DNA from: Keratinibaculum paraultunense
GTDB taxonomy: Bacteria; Bacillota; Clostridia; Tissierellales; Tepidimicrobiaceae
Assembly: GCF_016767175.1 (NCBI RefSeq)
Contig: NZ_CP068564.1
Location: 806,001 to 870,000, forward strand
Length of the DNA: 64,000 bases
Direction: 5' to 3'
A program made the position numbers and the translations under genes. The notes under the pieces are model-generated. The model saw only the letters and a list, made by a program, of their open reading frames with translations, did not search any database and had not been told where the DNA came from. Shown piece by piece: positions 19,688 through 29,067 of the stretch. Each line of letters opens with the position of its first letter. Position 1 is the stretch's first letter.

Positions 19688-20107
19688 ATGTTTTCGCCAA
19701 TTTTATTACTTTTTGTGATTTTAGTTATAATGGATGTGATTTTAAATAGTATAAAGGAAAAACAAAAAATTGAAATGGAAAATGCAAAAAGAAAAAAAGA
19801 AACAAGGGTAAATGCTCCTAAAGATATAAGAGATTTTAATACTCAGGAGAATATAGAAGTGGATTATGGTGAAGAGAAAGAATTAATAGATAATGATTTT
19901 TGGGGGAAAAAACCTTGGGAAGAATCTATTTCCGTTGATTTTGAAAATTATGATGAAAAAAGAGAAGTAACATTAAAAACTAGAACAGAAAATAAAATGA
20001 AAAAAACCCCTAAAGAACAAATTAAAAAAGACATATTGAAAGGGATAATATTTTCACAAATATTACAGGAACCTAAAAGTATAAGAAATAGAAGAAAGAG
20101 CATGTAG
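19688..20107 (+). CDS. Hypothetical single-pass membrane protein following floA
   Basis: I do not recognise this 139-residue protein. It has one N-terminal membrane helix (residues 3-18) and a long, highly charged cytoplasmic part rich in Lys, Glu and Asn, with DFNTQEN, DDFWGKKPWEES-like aromatic patches and a basic end. The ATG at 19688 follows AGGAGGCGGC, 12 bp after floA, so it belongs to the floA operon. In Bacillus a small gene, yqfB, holds this position, but I see no convincing similarity. A role with the flotillin pair is possible by location only. Its stop lies in the terminator stem. Confidence 0.65.
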   Translation: MFSPILLLFVILVIMDVILNSIKEKQKIEMENAKRKKETRVNAPKDIRDFNTQENIEVDYGEEKELIDNDFWGKKPWEESISVDFENYDEKREVTLKTRTENKMKKTPKEQIKKDILKGIIFSQILQEPKSIRNRRKSM

Positions 20108-20125
20108 TTTTCTACATGCTCTTTT
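20095..20125 (+). terminator. Terminator of the floA operon
   Basis: A 13-bp stem, AAAGAGCATGTAG (20095-20107) with CTACATGCTCTTT (20112-20124) around TTTT. The upstream arm contains the stop codon of the preceding gene. Confidence 0.85.
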
Positions 20126-20183
20126 CCATGTAATACTAAAATACTCCCAAGCATAAAATTATTAAAGAGGAGGATTTTATAGT

Positions 20184-20462
20184 ATGAAAAATAAAGTAGA
20201 TGATTTTAAATATAATATATCAGAAGTATTTGAATTACCCAAAGATATAGTGTTAGATTTACCCAAGATAATAATGGTAGGAAACCTTGAATTACATGTA
20301 TCAAATCACAAAGGTATCATAGAATATACTGATGAAATTCTTAGGATAAATTCCAGTATAGGGATAATTAAAATTGAAGGGCTAAATTTAGAGTTAAAGA
20401 CTATACTCTCAGAAGAAATAATAGTTACAGGAAATATAGAAAAAATTGAGATAATTAGTTAA
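20184..20462 (+). CDS. yqfC: Sporulation protein YqfC
   Basis: YqfC family, a small protein made in the mother cell during sporulation; its mechanism is unknown. The 92-residue product contains LPKDIVLDLPKIIMVGNLELHVSNHKGI and INSSIGIIKIEG, which are typical. It is paired with yqfD 11 bp downstream, the fixed arrangement in spore formers. The ATG at 20184 follows GAGGAGG. Sigma-E control is known for the Bacillus gene and inferred here; I could not see a convincing sigma-E promoter. Confidence 0.9.
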   Translation: MKNKVDDFKYNISEVFELPKDIVLDLPKIIMVGNLELHVSNHKGIIEYTDEILRINSSIGIIKIEGLNLELKTILSEEIIVTGNIEKIEIIS

Positions 20463-20473
20463 GGGGTGAAATT

Positions 20474-21661
20474 GTGGGGCTTATAAAAATATGGAATTAT
20501 TTAAGAGGATATGTTATTATAAAGGTTGAGGGATTAACATTAGAAAGGTTTTTAAATTTAGCTGCAGATAAAGATATATATCTTTGGGACATAAAAAGAA
20601 TAGATTACACATTATTAAAAATGAAGGTAAGTGCAAAAGGTTTTAAAGAGTTAAAAGAAGTAGTAAAAAAAGTAGGATGTAGGGTTGAAGTAGTAAATAA
20701 AAAAGGCATGCCTTTTTTATTATATAGATTAAAGAATCGGAAAGTGTTAGGATTAGGAGTTTTTATATTTTTTAGTGTTATTATTATTTTATCTTCTTTT
20801 ATATGGAGTATTGAGATAATAGGTAATGAAATTTATAGTGATGATTCAATAATTGAGTTCTTATCAAATAAAAATATAAAATCTGGTATAATAAAATATA
20901 CTATAGATAAGGATTATATAAAAAATCTATTATTAAATAAATTTGAATATATTTCTTTTGCATCTATTGACATAAAAGGAACAAGATTAATTATTTCAAT
21001 ACAGGAGCAAGATATTCCACCAAAAAAATTGGATACAAGTATTCCATGTAATGTAGTGGCAAGTAAAAAAGGAATAATAGTTAAGGTAATAGCAAAAAAT
21101 GGGAAAACTATGGTTAGGAAAGGAGATGTAGTAAAAAAAGGGCAGATATTGATTGCAGGCATAATTGCAGATGATAATGCGGAGGAGAGCATTTTAGTAC
21201 ATGCAGATGGTGATGTTATAGCTAGGACTAGGTATTCGTATAGATTAGAAGAACCTATAGTAAAGGTTATAGAAGAAGAAACAGAAAACAAAATAGAAAT
21301 TTATGAGATAAAATTTGGAGAAAAAGGAATTCAATTTTTTAGTGAGAATATACCATATGAATACTATGTTCAAAAGACAAAAGAAGTGAAACCTTTTGGA
21401 GGGAAAATTTATCTACCTTTTAGAATTTTTGTTCATGAATATGTTGAAGTAGAAAAAAGAGAGGTAAAACAAAATATAGAATTTTTAAAGCAATCCTCTT
21501 ATATCAAAGCAGTAGAGGAATTAAATAAGCAAATTCCGGAAGAAGCAGAAATACAATCAAAAGATGTAATGTATAATATCGAAAAGAATATACTATCTAC
21601 CTATGTTGTGGTAGAAGTAGTTGAAGATATTGGGCAAAAACAAATTATAAAAATGAAATAA
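20474..21661 (+). CDS. yqfD: Sporulation protein YqfD
   Basis: YqfD is a membrane-bound sporulation protein needed for efficient spore formation in Bacillus; biochemical role unknown. The 395-residue product begins with the conserved LRGYVIIKVEGLTLERFLNLA, has one membrane helix near residues 93-113 (GVFIFFSVIIILSSFIWSI), and a large outer region with IQEQDIPPK and NVVASKKGIIVKV, a biotinyl-lipoyl-like turn near GDVVKKGQILIAG. The GTG at 20474 follows AAGGGGTG. It continues into phoH 14 bp downstream. Confidence 0.92.
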   Translation: MGLIKIWNYLRGYVIIKVEGLTLERFLNLAADKDIYLWDIKRIDYTLLKMKVSAKGFKELKEVVKKVGCRVEVVNKKGMPFLLYRLKNRKVLGLGVFIFFSVIIILSSFIWSIEIIGNEIYSDDSIIEFLSNKNIKSGIIKYTIDKDYIKNLLLNKFEYISFASIDIKGTRLIISIQEQDIPPKKLDTSIPCNVVASKKGIIVKVIAKNGKTMVRKGDVVKKGQILIAGIIADDNAEESILVHADGDVIARTRYSYRLEEPIVKVIEEETENKIEIYEIKFGEKGIQFFSENIPYEYYVQKTKEVKPFGGKIYLPFRIFVHEYVEVEKREVKQNIEFLKQSSYIKAVEELNKQIPEEAEIQSKDVMYNIEKNILSTYVVVEVVEDIGQKQIIKMK

Positions 21662-21675
21662 AGGAGGATTATGTT

Positions 21676-22647
21676 TTGGCAAAAGAGAAACAAGAAAGAA
21701 TAGTAAGTATAGAAGATAATCGAATTATATCGGAGCTTTTTGGGAATTTAGATGAAAATATAAATATAATTGAAGAGGAATTAGATGTAAAAGTGGTTTT
21801 AAGAGAAGGAAAGCTAATTATTATAGGATATGAGCTCTCTGCAGAACTAGGAGAAAGATTAATAAAAAAATTAATAGAAATAATAAAAAGTGAAAAAAAG
21901 CTTACAAAACAAAATTTACGATATACTATTCAATTAATTTTAGAAGGAAAAGAAGAGAGGGTAAAGGATTTATTAAATGATATAATATGTATTACAGAAT
22001 CAGGAAAAACTATTAAACCTAAAACTTTAGGTCAAAAAAGATATATTGATGGAATTAGACATAATGATATTGTATTTGGAATAGGACCAGCAGGGACAGG
22101 TAAGACTTATTTAGCTATGGCTATGGCAATAAATGCTTTTAAAAATAAAGAAGTGAATAGAATTATACTTACAAGACCTGCAGTAGAAGCTGGTGAAAAT
22201 TTAGGCTTTTTACCTGGAGATCTCCAAGAAAAAGTAGATCCTTATCTTAGACCTATTTATGATGCACTTTTCGATATACTGGGATTTGAAACTTATCTAA
22301 AACTTATGGAAAAAGGGCTGATAGAAGTAGCGCCTTTGGCATATATGAGAGGTAGAACTTTAGATTCTGCTTATGTGATACTAGACGAAGCACAGAATAC
22401 CACTAATGAGCAGATGAAAATGTTTTTAACTAGATTAGGATTTGGATCGAAAGCTATAATAACAGGAGATATAACTCAAATTGATTTGCCCAAAGGTAAA
22501 TCTTCAGGGCTTGTATCAGCTTCAAAGATATTACGTAATGTGGAAGGTATAGATTTTGTATATTTAACCAAATATGATATAGTTAGACATCCTTTGGTAC
22601 AAAAGATAATTGAAGCATATGAGAAATACGAGGAAAAATACGGTTAG
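21676..22647 (+). CDS. phoH: PhoH-like ATPase
   Basis: PhoH family P-loop ATPase, of the helicase superfamily I type, with a suspected role in RNA handling near YbeY. The 323-residue product has a KH-like N-terminal part, then Walker A GIGPAGTGKTYLAMA near residue 137, LTRPAVEAGENLGFLPGDLQEKVDPYLRP and Walker B VILDEAQNTT. TTG at 21676 follows AAGGAGGA; an ATG five bases earlier is out of frame. It is followed by pgpH and ybeY, the standard order. Confidence 0.94.
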   Translation: MAKEKQERIVSIEDNRIISELFGNLDENINIIEEELDVKVVLREGKLIIIGYELSAELGERLIKKLIEIIKSEKKLTKQNLRYTIQLILEGKEERVKDLLNDIICITESGKTIKPKTLGQKRYIDGIRHNDIVFGIGPAGTGKTYLAMAMAINAFKNKEVNRIILTRPAVEAGENLGFLPGDLQEKVDPYLRPIYDALFDILGFETYLKLMEKGLIEVAPLAYMRGRTLDSAYVILDEAQNTTNEQMKMFLTRLGFGSKAIITGDITQIDLPKGKSSGLVSASKILRNVEGIDFVYLTKYDIVRHPLVQKIIEAYEKYEEKYG

Positions 22648-22665
22648 ATTAAGGAAGATGCCCAT

Positions 22666-24729
22666 ATGAAAAACAATGTGAAGGGTAAAATTAGAAACAA
22701 AAATAAAAAATATGTAAATATTATAATATTATTGTTATTTACAATAATTCTTTTTTTAGTTATTGTTCAAAAGGTAGAGACCAAAAAAATAGATGTGAAA
22801 GTTGGGGATATTGCACCTTTTGAAATAAGAGCTACTAAAGAAATTGAAGATAAGATAGCTACAGAACAATTAAAGACACGTGTAGCTAATAATGTTGAAC
22901 CTAAGTATAGATTAAGTCCTTCAGTACAGATGACTATGAAGCAAAATATTAAAGAGTTTTTCAACAAAGTAAGAAAACTTAAAGCTGATGAAAGTTTAAC
23001 TTTTAATGAAAAAATAGAAGTTTTAGGCGAAGAGTCTAGAATTTTACTTTCTAAAAACGAATACTATATTGCTTTAAAATTAAGTGATAGTAAATTAGAC
23101 GCTTTTGAGAACACATTATATGATTTGATAAATCAAATCATGGGAGCAGGAATAAAGGAAGAAGATTTAGAATATGAAAAAAATAATATTGAAAAGATTT
23201 TTGAAACTATGGATCTTAGTGAAAATGAAAAACAATTAGGAATAGCTATTTTAACTAACACTATACAACCAAATAAATTTATAGATGAGGAAGCTACAAA
23301 GAGAAAAAAAGAGGAAGAAATAGCAAAAATAGAGCCAGTTATTGTAAAAGAACATGAAGTGATTGTTCGAAAAGGAGATGTTATAGATAGTCATGCTTTA
23401 TATTTAATTAAAGAGTCAGGATTGTTAAAAGAAAAAGAAGGTTGCGATAAAAGAACAGTTGTAGGTGTTATAATATTAATAGCATTGTTACAGATAATTA
23501 TATTCGGTTATATCCATTTATTTAACAAGGAAGTATTAGAAGGAAACAAGCTGTTAATATTAATTATTATAATAACTACTATAATATTAATATGTGAAGG
23601 AACTTATAATATTTCGCCTTTTATAATGCCTGTATCGGCAGCTGCCCTTTTAATTGCAATATTAATTGATATAAGGTTATCTTTGATAGTTAATATATTT
23701 ATAATATTTATTTTAAGTTTAATGTTTAAATTAGAGGATGCATTAATTGCTATGTACTTAGTAAGTGGAAGTATTGGGGCTTATATGGCTACAAAACGTC
23801 AACAAAGATATAATATATTGATGAATGGTTTAATAATGGGTATATTTAATATATTAACTATTATATCTTTTGGATTAATAAAGAAACTAGAATTAATGGA
23901 GTTAATAGGGAAAAGCGGTTATGGAATGCTTAATGGTTTATTTTGTGCTATTTTGACTATAGGAACTTTGCCAATTTGGGAGAATGTGTTTAAAGTTGTA
24001 ACACCTTTAAAATTATTAGAATTGTCTAATCCTAATCAAATTCTTTTAAAGAGATTACTTTTAGAGGCACCAGGGACTTACCATCATAGCATAATTGTAG
24101 GAAATTTAAGTGAAAGAGCTGCTGAAGCTATTGGGGCAGATCCATTGCTAGCTAGAGTTGGAGCATATTATCATGATATTGGGAAGCTTAAAAGACCTTA
24201 CTTTTTTAAAGAGAATCAATTAGGGATGGACAATCCTCATGATAAACTTGATCCTAGAACAAGTGCATTAATAATTATCAATCATACAAAAGATGGTATA
24301 GAATTGGCAAAAGAACATAATATACCAAAAGAGATAATAGATATAATAGCTCAACATCATGGTGATACTATGGTAGCATATTTTTACCATAAAGCTCTAA
24401 AAGAGAAAGAATCGAATGAAGTTAATGTTAAAGACTTTAGGTACCCAGGCCCTAAACCTCAAACCAGAGAAGCAGCAATAGTTATGTTAGCTGATTCTAC
24501 TGAGGCAGCTGTTAGATCTATAAAAGAACCCAATAAAAACAAAATAGAAGATATGATTAGAAATGTAATTAGAGGAAAATTTGAAGATGGACAACTTGAA
24601 GAATGTAATTTAACTTTTAAGGATTTAAATATTATTGCAGATTCATTTGTATCTGTGATGGCAGGGATATTTCATGAGAGGATAGAATATCCAAAGTTGG
24701 AATTAGAAAAAGAAAAAGGAGAATCATAA
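22666..24729 (+). CDS. pgpH: Cyclic-di-AMP phosphodiesterase PgpH (YqfF)
   Basis: Membrane-bound HD phosphodiesterase that degrades cyclic-di-AMP to pApA and so controls osmotic and cell-wall balance. Architecture is the usual one: an N-terminal membrane helix (19-38), a large outer 7TMR-HDED domain (about 40-260), seven membrane helices (265-455), then the cytoplasmic HD domain. The metal motif is YYHDIGKLKRP with H503 and D504; HHSIIVGNLSE and QHHGDT supply further ligands. At 687 residues it matches the family. The ATG at 22666 follows AAGGAAG. The end overlaps the ribosome binding site of ybeY. Confidence 0.94.
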   Translation: MKNNVKGKIRNKNKKYVNIIILLLFTIILFLVIVQKVETKKIDVKVGDIAPFEIRATKEIEDKIATEQLKTRVANNVEPKYRLSPSVQMTMKQNIKEFFNKVRKLKADESLTFNEKIEVLGEESRILLSKNEYYIALKLSDSKLDAFENTLYDLINQIMGAGIKEEDLEYEKNNIEKIFETMDLSENEKQLGIAILTNTIQPNKFIDEEATKRKKEEEIAKIEPVIVKEHEVIVRKGDVIDSHALYLIKESGLLKEKEGCDKRTVVGVIILIALLQIIIFGYIHLFNKEVLEGNKLLILIIIITTIILICEGTYNISPFIMPVSAAALLIAILIDIRLSLIVNIFIIFILSLMFKLEDALIAMYLVSGSIGAYMATKRQQRYNILMNGLIMGIFNILTIISFGLIKKLELMELIGKSGYGMLNGLFCAILTIGTLPIWENVFKVVTPLKLLELSNPNQILLKRLLLEAPGTYHHSIIVGNLSERAAEAIGADPLLARVGAYYHDIGKLKRPYFFKENQLGMDNPHDKLDPRTSALIIINHTKDGIELAKEHNIPKEIIDIIAQHHGDTMVAYFYHKALKEKESNEVNVKDFRYPGPKPQTREAAIVMLADSTEAAVRSIKEPNKNKIEDMIRNVIRGKFEDGQLEECNLTFKDLNIIADSFVSVMAGIFHERIEYPKLELEKEKGES

Positions 24730-24733
24730 ATAT

Positions 24734-25189
24734 ATGAGGGTATGTATAGACGATAGACAAAATAAAGTTAAACTGGATGAAAATTTGTATAAAATATTAG
24801 AACAAGTAGTAAAAGAATGTCTAGTATTAGAAGGAAAATCTTTGAGTTATGAAATAAGTATATCTTTTGTAGATAATGAGGAAATAAGGTTGTTAAATAA
24901 AAAATATAGGAATATTGATAGCACAACAGATGTTCTATCTTTCCCATTAGATGGAGAGATGTTAGTGCCTATACCTTTATTAGGAGATATTGTAATTTCT
25001 GCTGAGAAAGCTTTAGAGCAGGCTAAGGATTATGGTCATTCCTTTGTAAGAGAGGTAGCATATTTAACTGCTCATAGTATGTTACATCTATTTGGATATG
25101 ATCATATTGATAAAGAAGAAAGGACTATCATGAGAAATAAAGAAAAAGAAATAATGAAAAGGTTAAAAATATTTAAAGATGAAAAGTAG
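24734..25189 (+). CDS. ybeY: Endoribonuclease YbeY
   Basis: Zinc-dependent endoribonuclease involved in 16S rRNA 3' maturation and ribosome quality control. The 151-residue product has RNIDSTTDVLSFPL and the metal site HSMLHLFGYDH near residue 115, which fits HxxxHxxxxxH. It lies 4 bp after pgpH and 9 bp before the diacylglycerol kinase gene, as in most Firmicutes. Confidence 0.96.
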   Translation: MRVCIDDRQNKVKLDENLYKILEQVVKECLVLEGKSLSYEISISFVDNEEIRLLNKKYRNIDSTTDVLSFPLDGEMLVPIPLLGDIVISAEKALEQAKDYGHSFVREVAYLTAHSMLHLFGYDHIDKEERTIMRNKEKEIMKRLKIFKDEK

Positions 25190-25198
25190 GAGAATGTT

Positions 25199-25903
25199 AT
25201 GAAATCGAGATCCTTAATGGAAAGTTTTAATTATGCTGTATCTGGTATAATATATACTTTAAAAACAGAAAAGAATATGAGAATCCATTTTATAATATCT
25301 ATAGCGGTTATAGTATTGAGTTTATTTTTTGATTTTTCAAGAGGAGAGATGTTATTACTTTTTTTTGCCATATCATTAGTATTTATTACGGAAATGATAA
25401 ATACAGCTATAGAAAGAACTATAGACTTAATAACGGAAGATTTTCATCCTTTAGCTAGAGTGACAAAGGATATAGCTGCTGGAGGAGTTTTAATAGCAGC
25501 TATAAATTCATTGATAGTAGGATATCTTTTATTTTTTGATAGATTAAATCCCTATACAAATCAGATACTGCATAAAATAAAAAATTCCCCAATTCATTTA
25601 ACTTTTGTAGCTTTAGCATTGGTAATTTTAGTAACTATTGGTATAAAAACGAAATTTTATAGAGGAAAGGGCACTCCTTTTCAGGGAGGGATTGTAAGCG
25701 GACATGCAGCAGTATCTTTTTGTATTGCTACTATTATATCCTTTGAAGCTAATAATATGTTGGTATCTACCCTTGCATTCTTTATGGCTATTCTTGTAGG
25801 GGAAAGTAGAGTAGAAGGTAGGATACACAGTTTATTTGAAGTAATATCTGGTGCATTATTAGGTATAATAATAGGTGTATTAGTATTTCAAATAATTGGT
25901 TAG
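25199..25903 (+). CDS. DgkA-type undecaprenol/diacylglycerol kinase fused to a PAP2 phosphatase domain
   Basis: A two-domain membrane protein of 234 residues. Residues 1-115 are a Gram-positive DgkA-like kinase with the catalytic segment EMINTAIERTIDL (65-77) and ARVTKDIAAGGVLI (86-99) and three membrane helices. Residues 130-234 are a PAP2-type phosphatase with SGHA (167-170) and SRVEGRIHSLFE (203-214), fitting SRx5Hx3D with Glu in place of Asp; the leading KxxxxxxRP box is reduced to KFYRGKGTP. Such a protein could both make and remove lipid phosphate, for example undecaprenyl phosphate for cell-wall recycling. The position after ybeY is that of dgkA. Confidence 0.85.
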   Translation: MKSRSLMESFNYAVSGIIYTLKTEKNMRIHFIISIAVIVLSLFFDFSRGEMLLLFFAISLVFITEMINTAIERTIDLITEDFHPLARVTKDIAAGGVLIAAINSLIVGYLLFFDRLNPYTNQILHKIKNSPIHLTFVALALVILVTIGIKTKFYRGKGTPFQGGIVSGHAAVSFCIATIISFEANNMLVSTLAFFMAILVGESRVEGRIHSLFEVISGALLGIIIGVLVFQIIG

Positions 25904-25914
25904 TGGAGGAAAAT

Positions 25915-26964
25915 ATGAAAAAAACAACTTTATTATTTATAATAATATTATTGTTTTTATTGTTAAGTTGTAAAAAAGATATAACTCAAGTTGAGGATGA
26001 AATATTAAAAGAAACAGAAAAGATTTCAGCAGAATATACTTCTAATGATAAAAAGAAAATACAGAAAGGTATTCCATCTCCTTTATCAGGGATTTATGCA
26101 CCAGAAAAGAAAGTAAAAAGACGTCCTGTTGCTGTAATGTTTGACAATCACCCAAATGCTAGGTGGCAATCAGGATTATCTCAAGCAGAAATAGTTTATG
26201 AATTTTTAGTAGAAGCTCCTTATACTAGATATATGGGAATTTTTCTAATAAATGATCCTGAAGCTATAGGACCTATAAGATCTTCCAGACCTTATTTTAT
26301 AACTGCTCTATTGGAATATGATCCAATATATGTGCGAGTAGGGGGAAGCCCTCAAGCTAAGCAGGATATAATTAAATTAAACATAGCTGATATAGATGGA
26401 TTATCCAGTAGCAATGAAGTTTTTTGGGAAAATAAAAAAGTAAAAAAAAGATCACCTCATAATACATATACTAGTATGAAAGTTATTAGGGAAGTTCAAG
26501 GGCTTAAGGGTTATGATTTAATAGGGCATTATGAAGGATTTAAATTTAACGATGAAGATGTAGAACTTGAAGGATTTGTAGCAAATAGTATTGATATACA
26601 TTATTACAATAATAATGTCACTTCTTATATATACAATTCAAATGAAAAATTATATTATCGTAAAAAAGATGGAGTTGAACACCATGATGAATTAGATAAT
26701 ACTCCTATAAAGACAAAAAACATAATAATACAAGAAGCGAAAACTAGTGTTATAGATAAGGAAGGTAGATTGTCTATAGATTTGATAGGAGAGGGAAAAG
26801 GTAAATATATAACTAATGGTAAGGGAATAGATATAAAATGGTCAAAAGAATCAAGAAATAGTAAAACTTATTATTATGATAAAAATGGAGAAGAGATAGT
26901 TTTAAATCCAGGGATAACTTGGATACAAGTTGTAAATACCAATACTATTATTGATATTTATTAA
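25915..26964 (+). CDS. DUF3048 (YerB-like) lipoprotein
   Basis: Secreted lipoprotein of the DUF3048/YerB family; function unknown. The 349-residue product starts with a lipoprotein signal ending LLSCKKD, with lipidation expected on Cys 21. The conserved domain includes RRPVAVMFDNHPNARWQSGLSQAEIVYEF, GPIRSSRPYF, VGGSPQA and the C-terminal domain ending NPGITWIQVV. The ATG at 25915 after GTGGAGGA is preferred over the overlapping GTG at 25903. The gene sits between dgkA/PAP2 and cdd, a place with no standard partner, so its role in the cluster is unclear. Confidence 0.88.
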   Translation: MKKTTLLFIIILLFLLLSCKKDITQVEDEILKETEKISAEYTSNDKKKIQKGIPSPLSGIYAPEKKVKRRPVAVMFDNHPNARWQSGLSQAEIVYEFLVEAPYTRYMGIFLINDPEAIGPIRSSRPYFITALLEYDPIYVRVGGSPQAKQDIIKLNIADIDGLSSSNEVFWENKKVKKRSPHNTYTSMKVIREVQGLKGYDLIGHYEGFKFNDEDVELEGFVANSIDIHYYNNNVTSYIYNSNEKLYYRKKDGVEHHDELDNTPIKTKNIIIQEAKTSVIDKEGRLSIDLIGEGKGKYITNGKGIDIKWSKESRNSKTYYYDKNGEEIVLNPGITWIQVVNTNTIIDIY

Positions 26965-26985
26965 AATTATATGAGGGTGAATAAT

Positions 26986-27384
26986 ATGGATAATATAGAC
27001 AAAAAATATTTAATAAAAAAAGCGTTAGAAGCTAAGAAAAAAGCTTATGTACCTTATTCTAAATTTAGAGTAGGAGCAGCTATATTAACAGAGAATGGAG
27101 ATATTTATACTGGTTGTAATATAGAAATAGCTTCTTATTCTCCAACGATTTGTGCAGAAAGAACTGCTATATTTAAAGCAATATCTGAGGGGCATAGGAA
27201 TATAAAGGCTATTGCAATAGTGGGTGATTCTAATTTTACTTATCCTTGTGGAGTTTGTAGACAAGTTATTAGAGAATTTGGTAAAGATGCTTTAATAATA
27301 GTAGCAAATTCAGAAGATGAATATAGAGAATATACTTTAGATGAATTGTTACCCTATAGTTTTGGACCAGAGGATTTAAATTAA
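26986..27384 (+). CDS. cdd: Cytidine deaminase
   Basis: Zinc enzyme converting cytidine and deoxycytidine to uridine forms in pyrimidine salvage. The product is 132 residues with YVPYSKFRVGAAI, the zinc/catalytic CAERTAIFKA (Cys and proton-shuttling Glu) and PCGVCRQV (two further Cys ligands). The ATG at 26986 follows GAGGGTG; an in-frame ATG at 26971 lies before that site. It precedes era by 15 bp, the conserved cdd-era order. Confidence 0.96.
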   Translation: MDNIDKKYLIKKALEAKKKAYVPYSKFRVGAAILTENGDIYTGCNIEIASYSPTICAERTAIFKAISEGHRNIKAIAIVGDSNFTYPCGVCRQVIREFGKDALIIVANSEDEYREYTLDELLPYSFGPEDLN

Positions 27385-27399
27385 TGTAGAGGTGATAAA

Positions 27400-28287
27400 A
27401 TGTATAGATCAGGATTTGTAACAGTAATAGGAAGACCAAATGTAGGTAAATCTACATTGCTTAATTATATTATTGGAGAGAAAATATCCATTACATCCAA
27501 CAAGCCTCAAACCACAAGAAATAAGATACAACTTGTATATACAGAAGAGGATTGTCAAATAATATTTTTAGATACTCCTGGAATTCAAAAACCTAAAAAT
27601 AAATTAGGAGAATATATGTTAAAGGTTTCAAAAAGTACATTGAATGAAGTAGATGTAGTGACTTTTATGGTAGATGATAGTATTAAAATAGGTAGATTGG
27701 ATAATTATATTATTGAGCAACTAAAAGAGTTAAAAACTCCTATAATATTACTTATAAATAAAATAGATAAATTAAAAGGGGAGCAGATAGATGAACTAGT
27801 GCTAAAATACGAAAGCATGAATATTTTTACTGATATAATTCCAATATCAGCTATAAATGGGACTAATATAGATAGATATATTCAATCTATTAAAAAACTA
27901 TTACCTGAAGGACCTCAATACTTTCCAGAGGATATGATAACAGATCAACCTGAACGATTTATAATATCTGAAATAATTAGGGAAAAAGCTTTAGAGAATT
28001 TGCATGATGAAGTTCCCCATGGGATATTTATAGGTATAGATAGTATAGCACAAAGGGAAAATAAAGATTTAATAGATATACATGCTACTATATATTGTGA
28101 AAAAGAATCTCATAAAGGCATTATAATAGGTAAAAGAGGTCAAATGTTAAAAGAAATCGGGAGAAAAGCACGATTAGACATAGAAAAATTATTAGGAAGT
28201 CAAGTGAATCTTCAATTATGGGTTAAAGTAGAAAAAAATTGGAGAGAAAAAGAAAATAAATTGCATCATTTTGGTTATGAATTATAG
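27400..28287 (+). CDS. era: GTPase Era
   Basis: Ribosome-associated GTPase needed for 30S subunit assembly. The 295-residue product has P-loop GRPNVGKST, switch region NKPQTTRNKI, DTPGIQKPKNKLGEYM, NKIDK, and the C-terminal KH domain with IIGKRGQMLKEIGRKAR. These are fully standard. It is between cdd and recO in a tight row. Confidence 0.98.
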   Translation: MYRSGFVTVIGRPNVGKSTLLNYIIGEKISITSNKPQTTRNKIQLVYTEEDCQIIFLDTPGIQKPKNKLGEYMLKVSKSTLNEVDVVTFMVDDSIKIGRLDNYIIEQLKELKTPIILLINKIDKLKGEQIDELVLKYESMNIFTDIIPISAINGTNIDRYIQSIKKLLPEGPQYFPEDMITDQPERFIISEIIREKALENLHDEVPHGIFIGIDSIAQRENKDLIDIHATIYCEKESHKGIIIGKRGQMLKEIGRKARLDIEKLLGSQVNLQLWVKVEKNWREKENKLHHFGYEL

Positions 28288-28303
28288 ATAGAGGGATAAA
28301 TAA

Positions 28304-29047
28304 ATGATTACTAAAACTAAAGGAGTAGTATTAAAAGAATTTAGATTTAGAGAAACTAGTAAAATATTGACACTATATACATTAAAATATGGAAAGATTC
28401 AAGCTATGGCTAGAGGAGCTTATAGACCTAAATCTCAATTGATTGCTAATACTCAAACTTTTTCATATAATGAGTATCAATTATATAAAGGGAAAAATTT
28501 TTATTATATAAATCAAGGAGATATAATAGATTCTTTTTATTCTATAAGGGAAAATATAGATAGATTAATGTATGGATCTTATTTACTGGAGTTAATGGAT
28601 TTATCCACTATGGAAGAAGAACAAAATGAAAAATTATTTTTTTTGTTATTAAAAGGATTATCAGTACTATCTAAATTAGATAGAGGATTTGTTAGATTTA
28701 TATTAGCTTATGAGTTGAAATTTATTTCTTTTTTAGGGTATAAACCTTTATTAGATAGATGTGCAAATTGTGGTAATAAAGATTTAAATGTGATAAAATT
28801 TAGTATAGAAAAAGGCGGTATAATATGTAAAGATTGTTTTAGACAAGATAATTTTTGTGAAAACATGGATTCAAACATGTATAAAGCTATGAAATCTCTA
28901 TTATATACTCCATTGGATGAAATAATGTGCCTAAAAATACCTGAATGTATTATGTTTAAATTACATGCTATTATGGAAAAATATATATTGAATAAGATAG
29001 ATAGGGAAAAATTTAATTCTTTAATGATGTTAAAATCAATGAAATAA
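28304..29047 (+). CDS. recO: DNA repair protein RecO
   Basis: RecO helps load RecA at gaps in the RecFOR pathway. The 247 residues start TKTKGVVLKEFRFRETSKILTLYT, an OB fold, followed by an all-helical part with the zinc site CANCGN and CKDC near residues 153-175. It follows era by 16 bp. Confidence 0.95.
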   Translation: MITKTKGVVLKEFRFRETSKILTLYTLKYGKIQAMARGAYRPKSQLIANTQTFSYNEYQLYKGKNFYYINQGDIIDSFYSIRENIDRLMYGSYLLELMDLSTMEEEQNEKLFFLLLKGLSVLSKLDRGFVRFILAYELKFISFLGYKPLLDRCANCGNKDLNVIKFSIEKGGIICKDCFRQDNFCENMDSNMYKAMKSLLYTPLDEIMCLKIPECIMFKLHAIMEKYILNKIDREKFNSLMMLKSMK

Positions 29048-29067
29048 TAAATAATGGAGGTGTAAAA

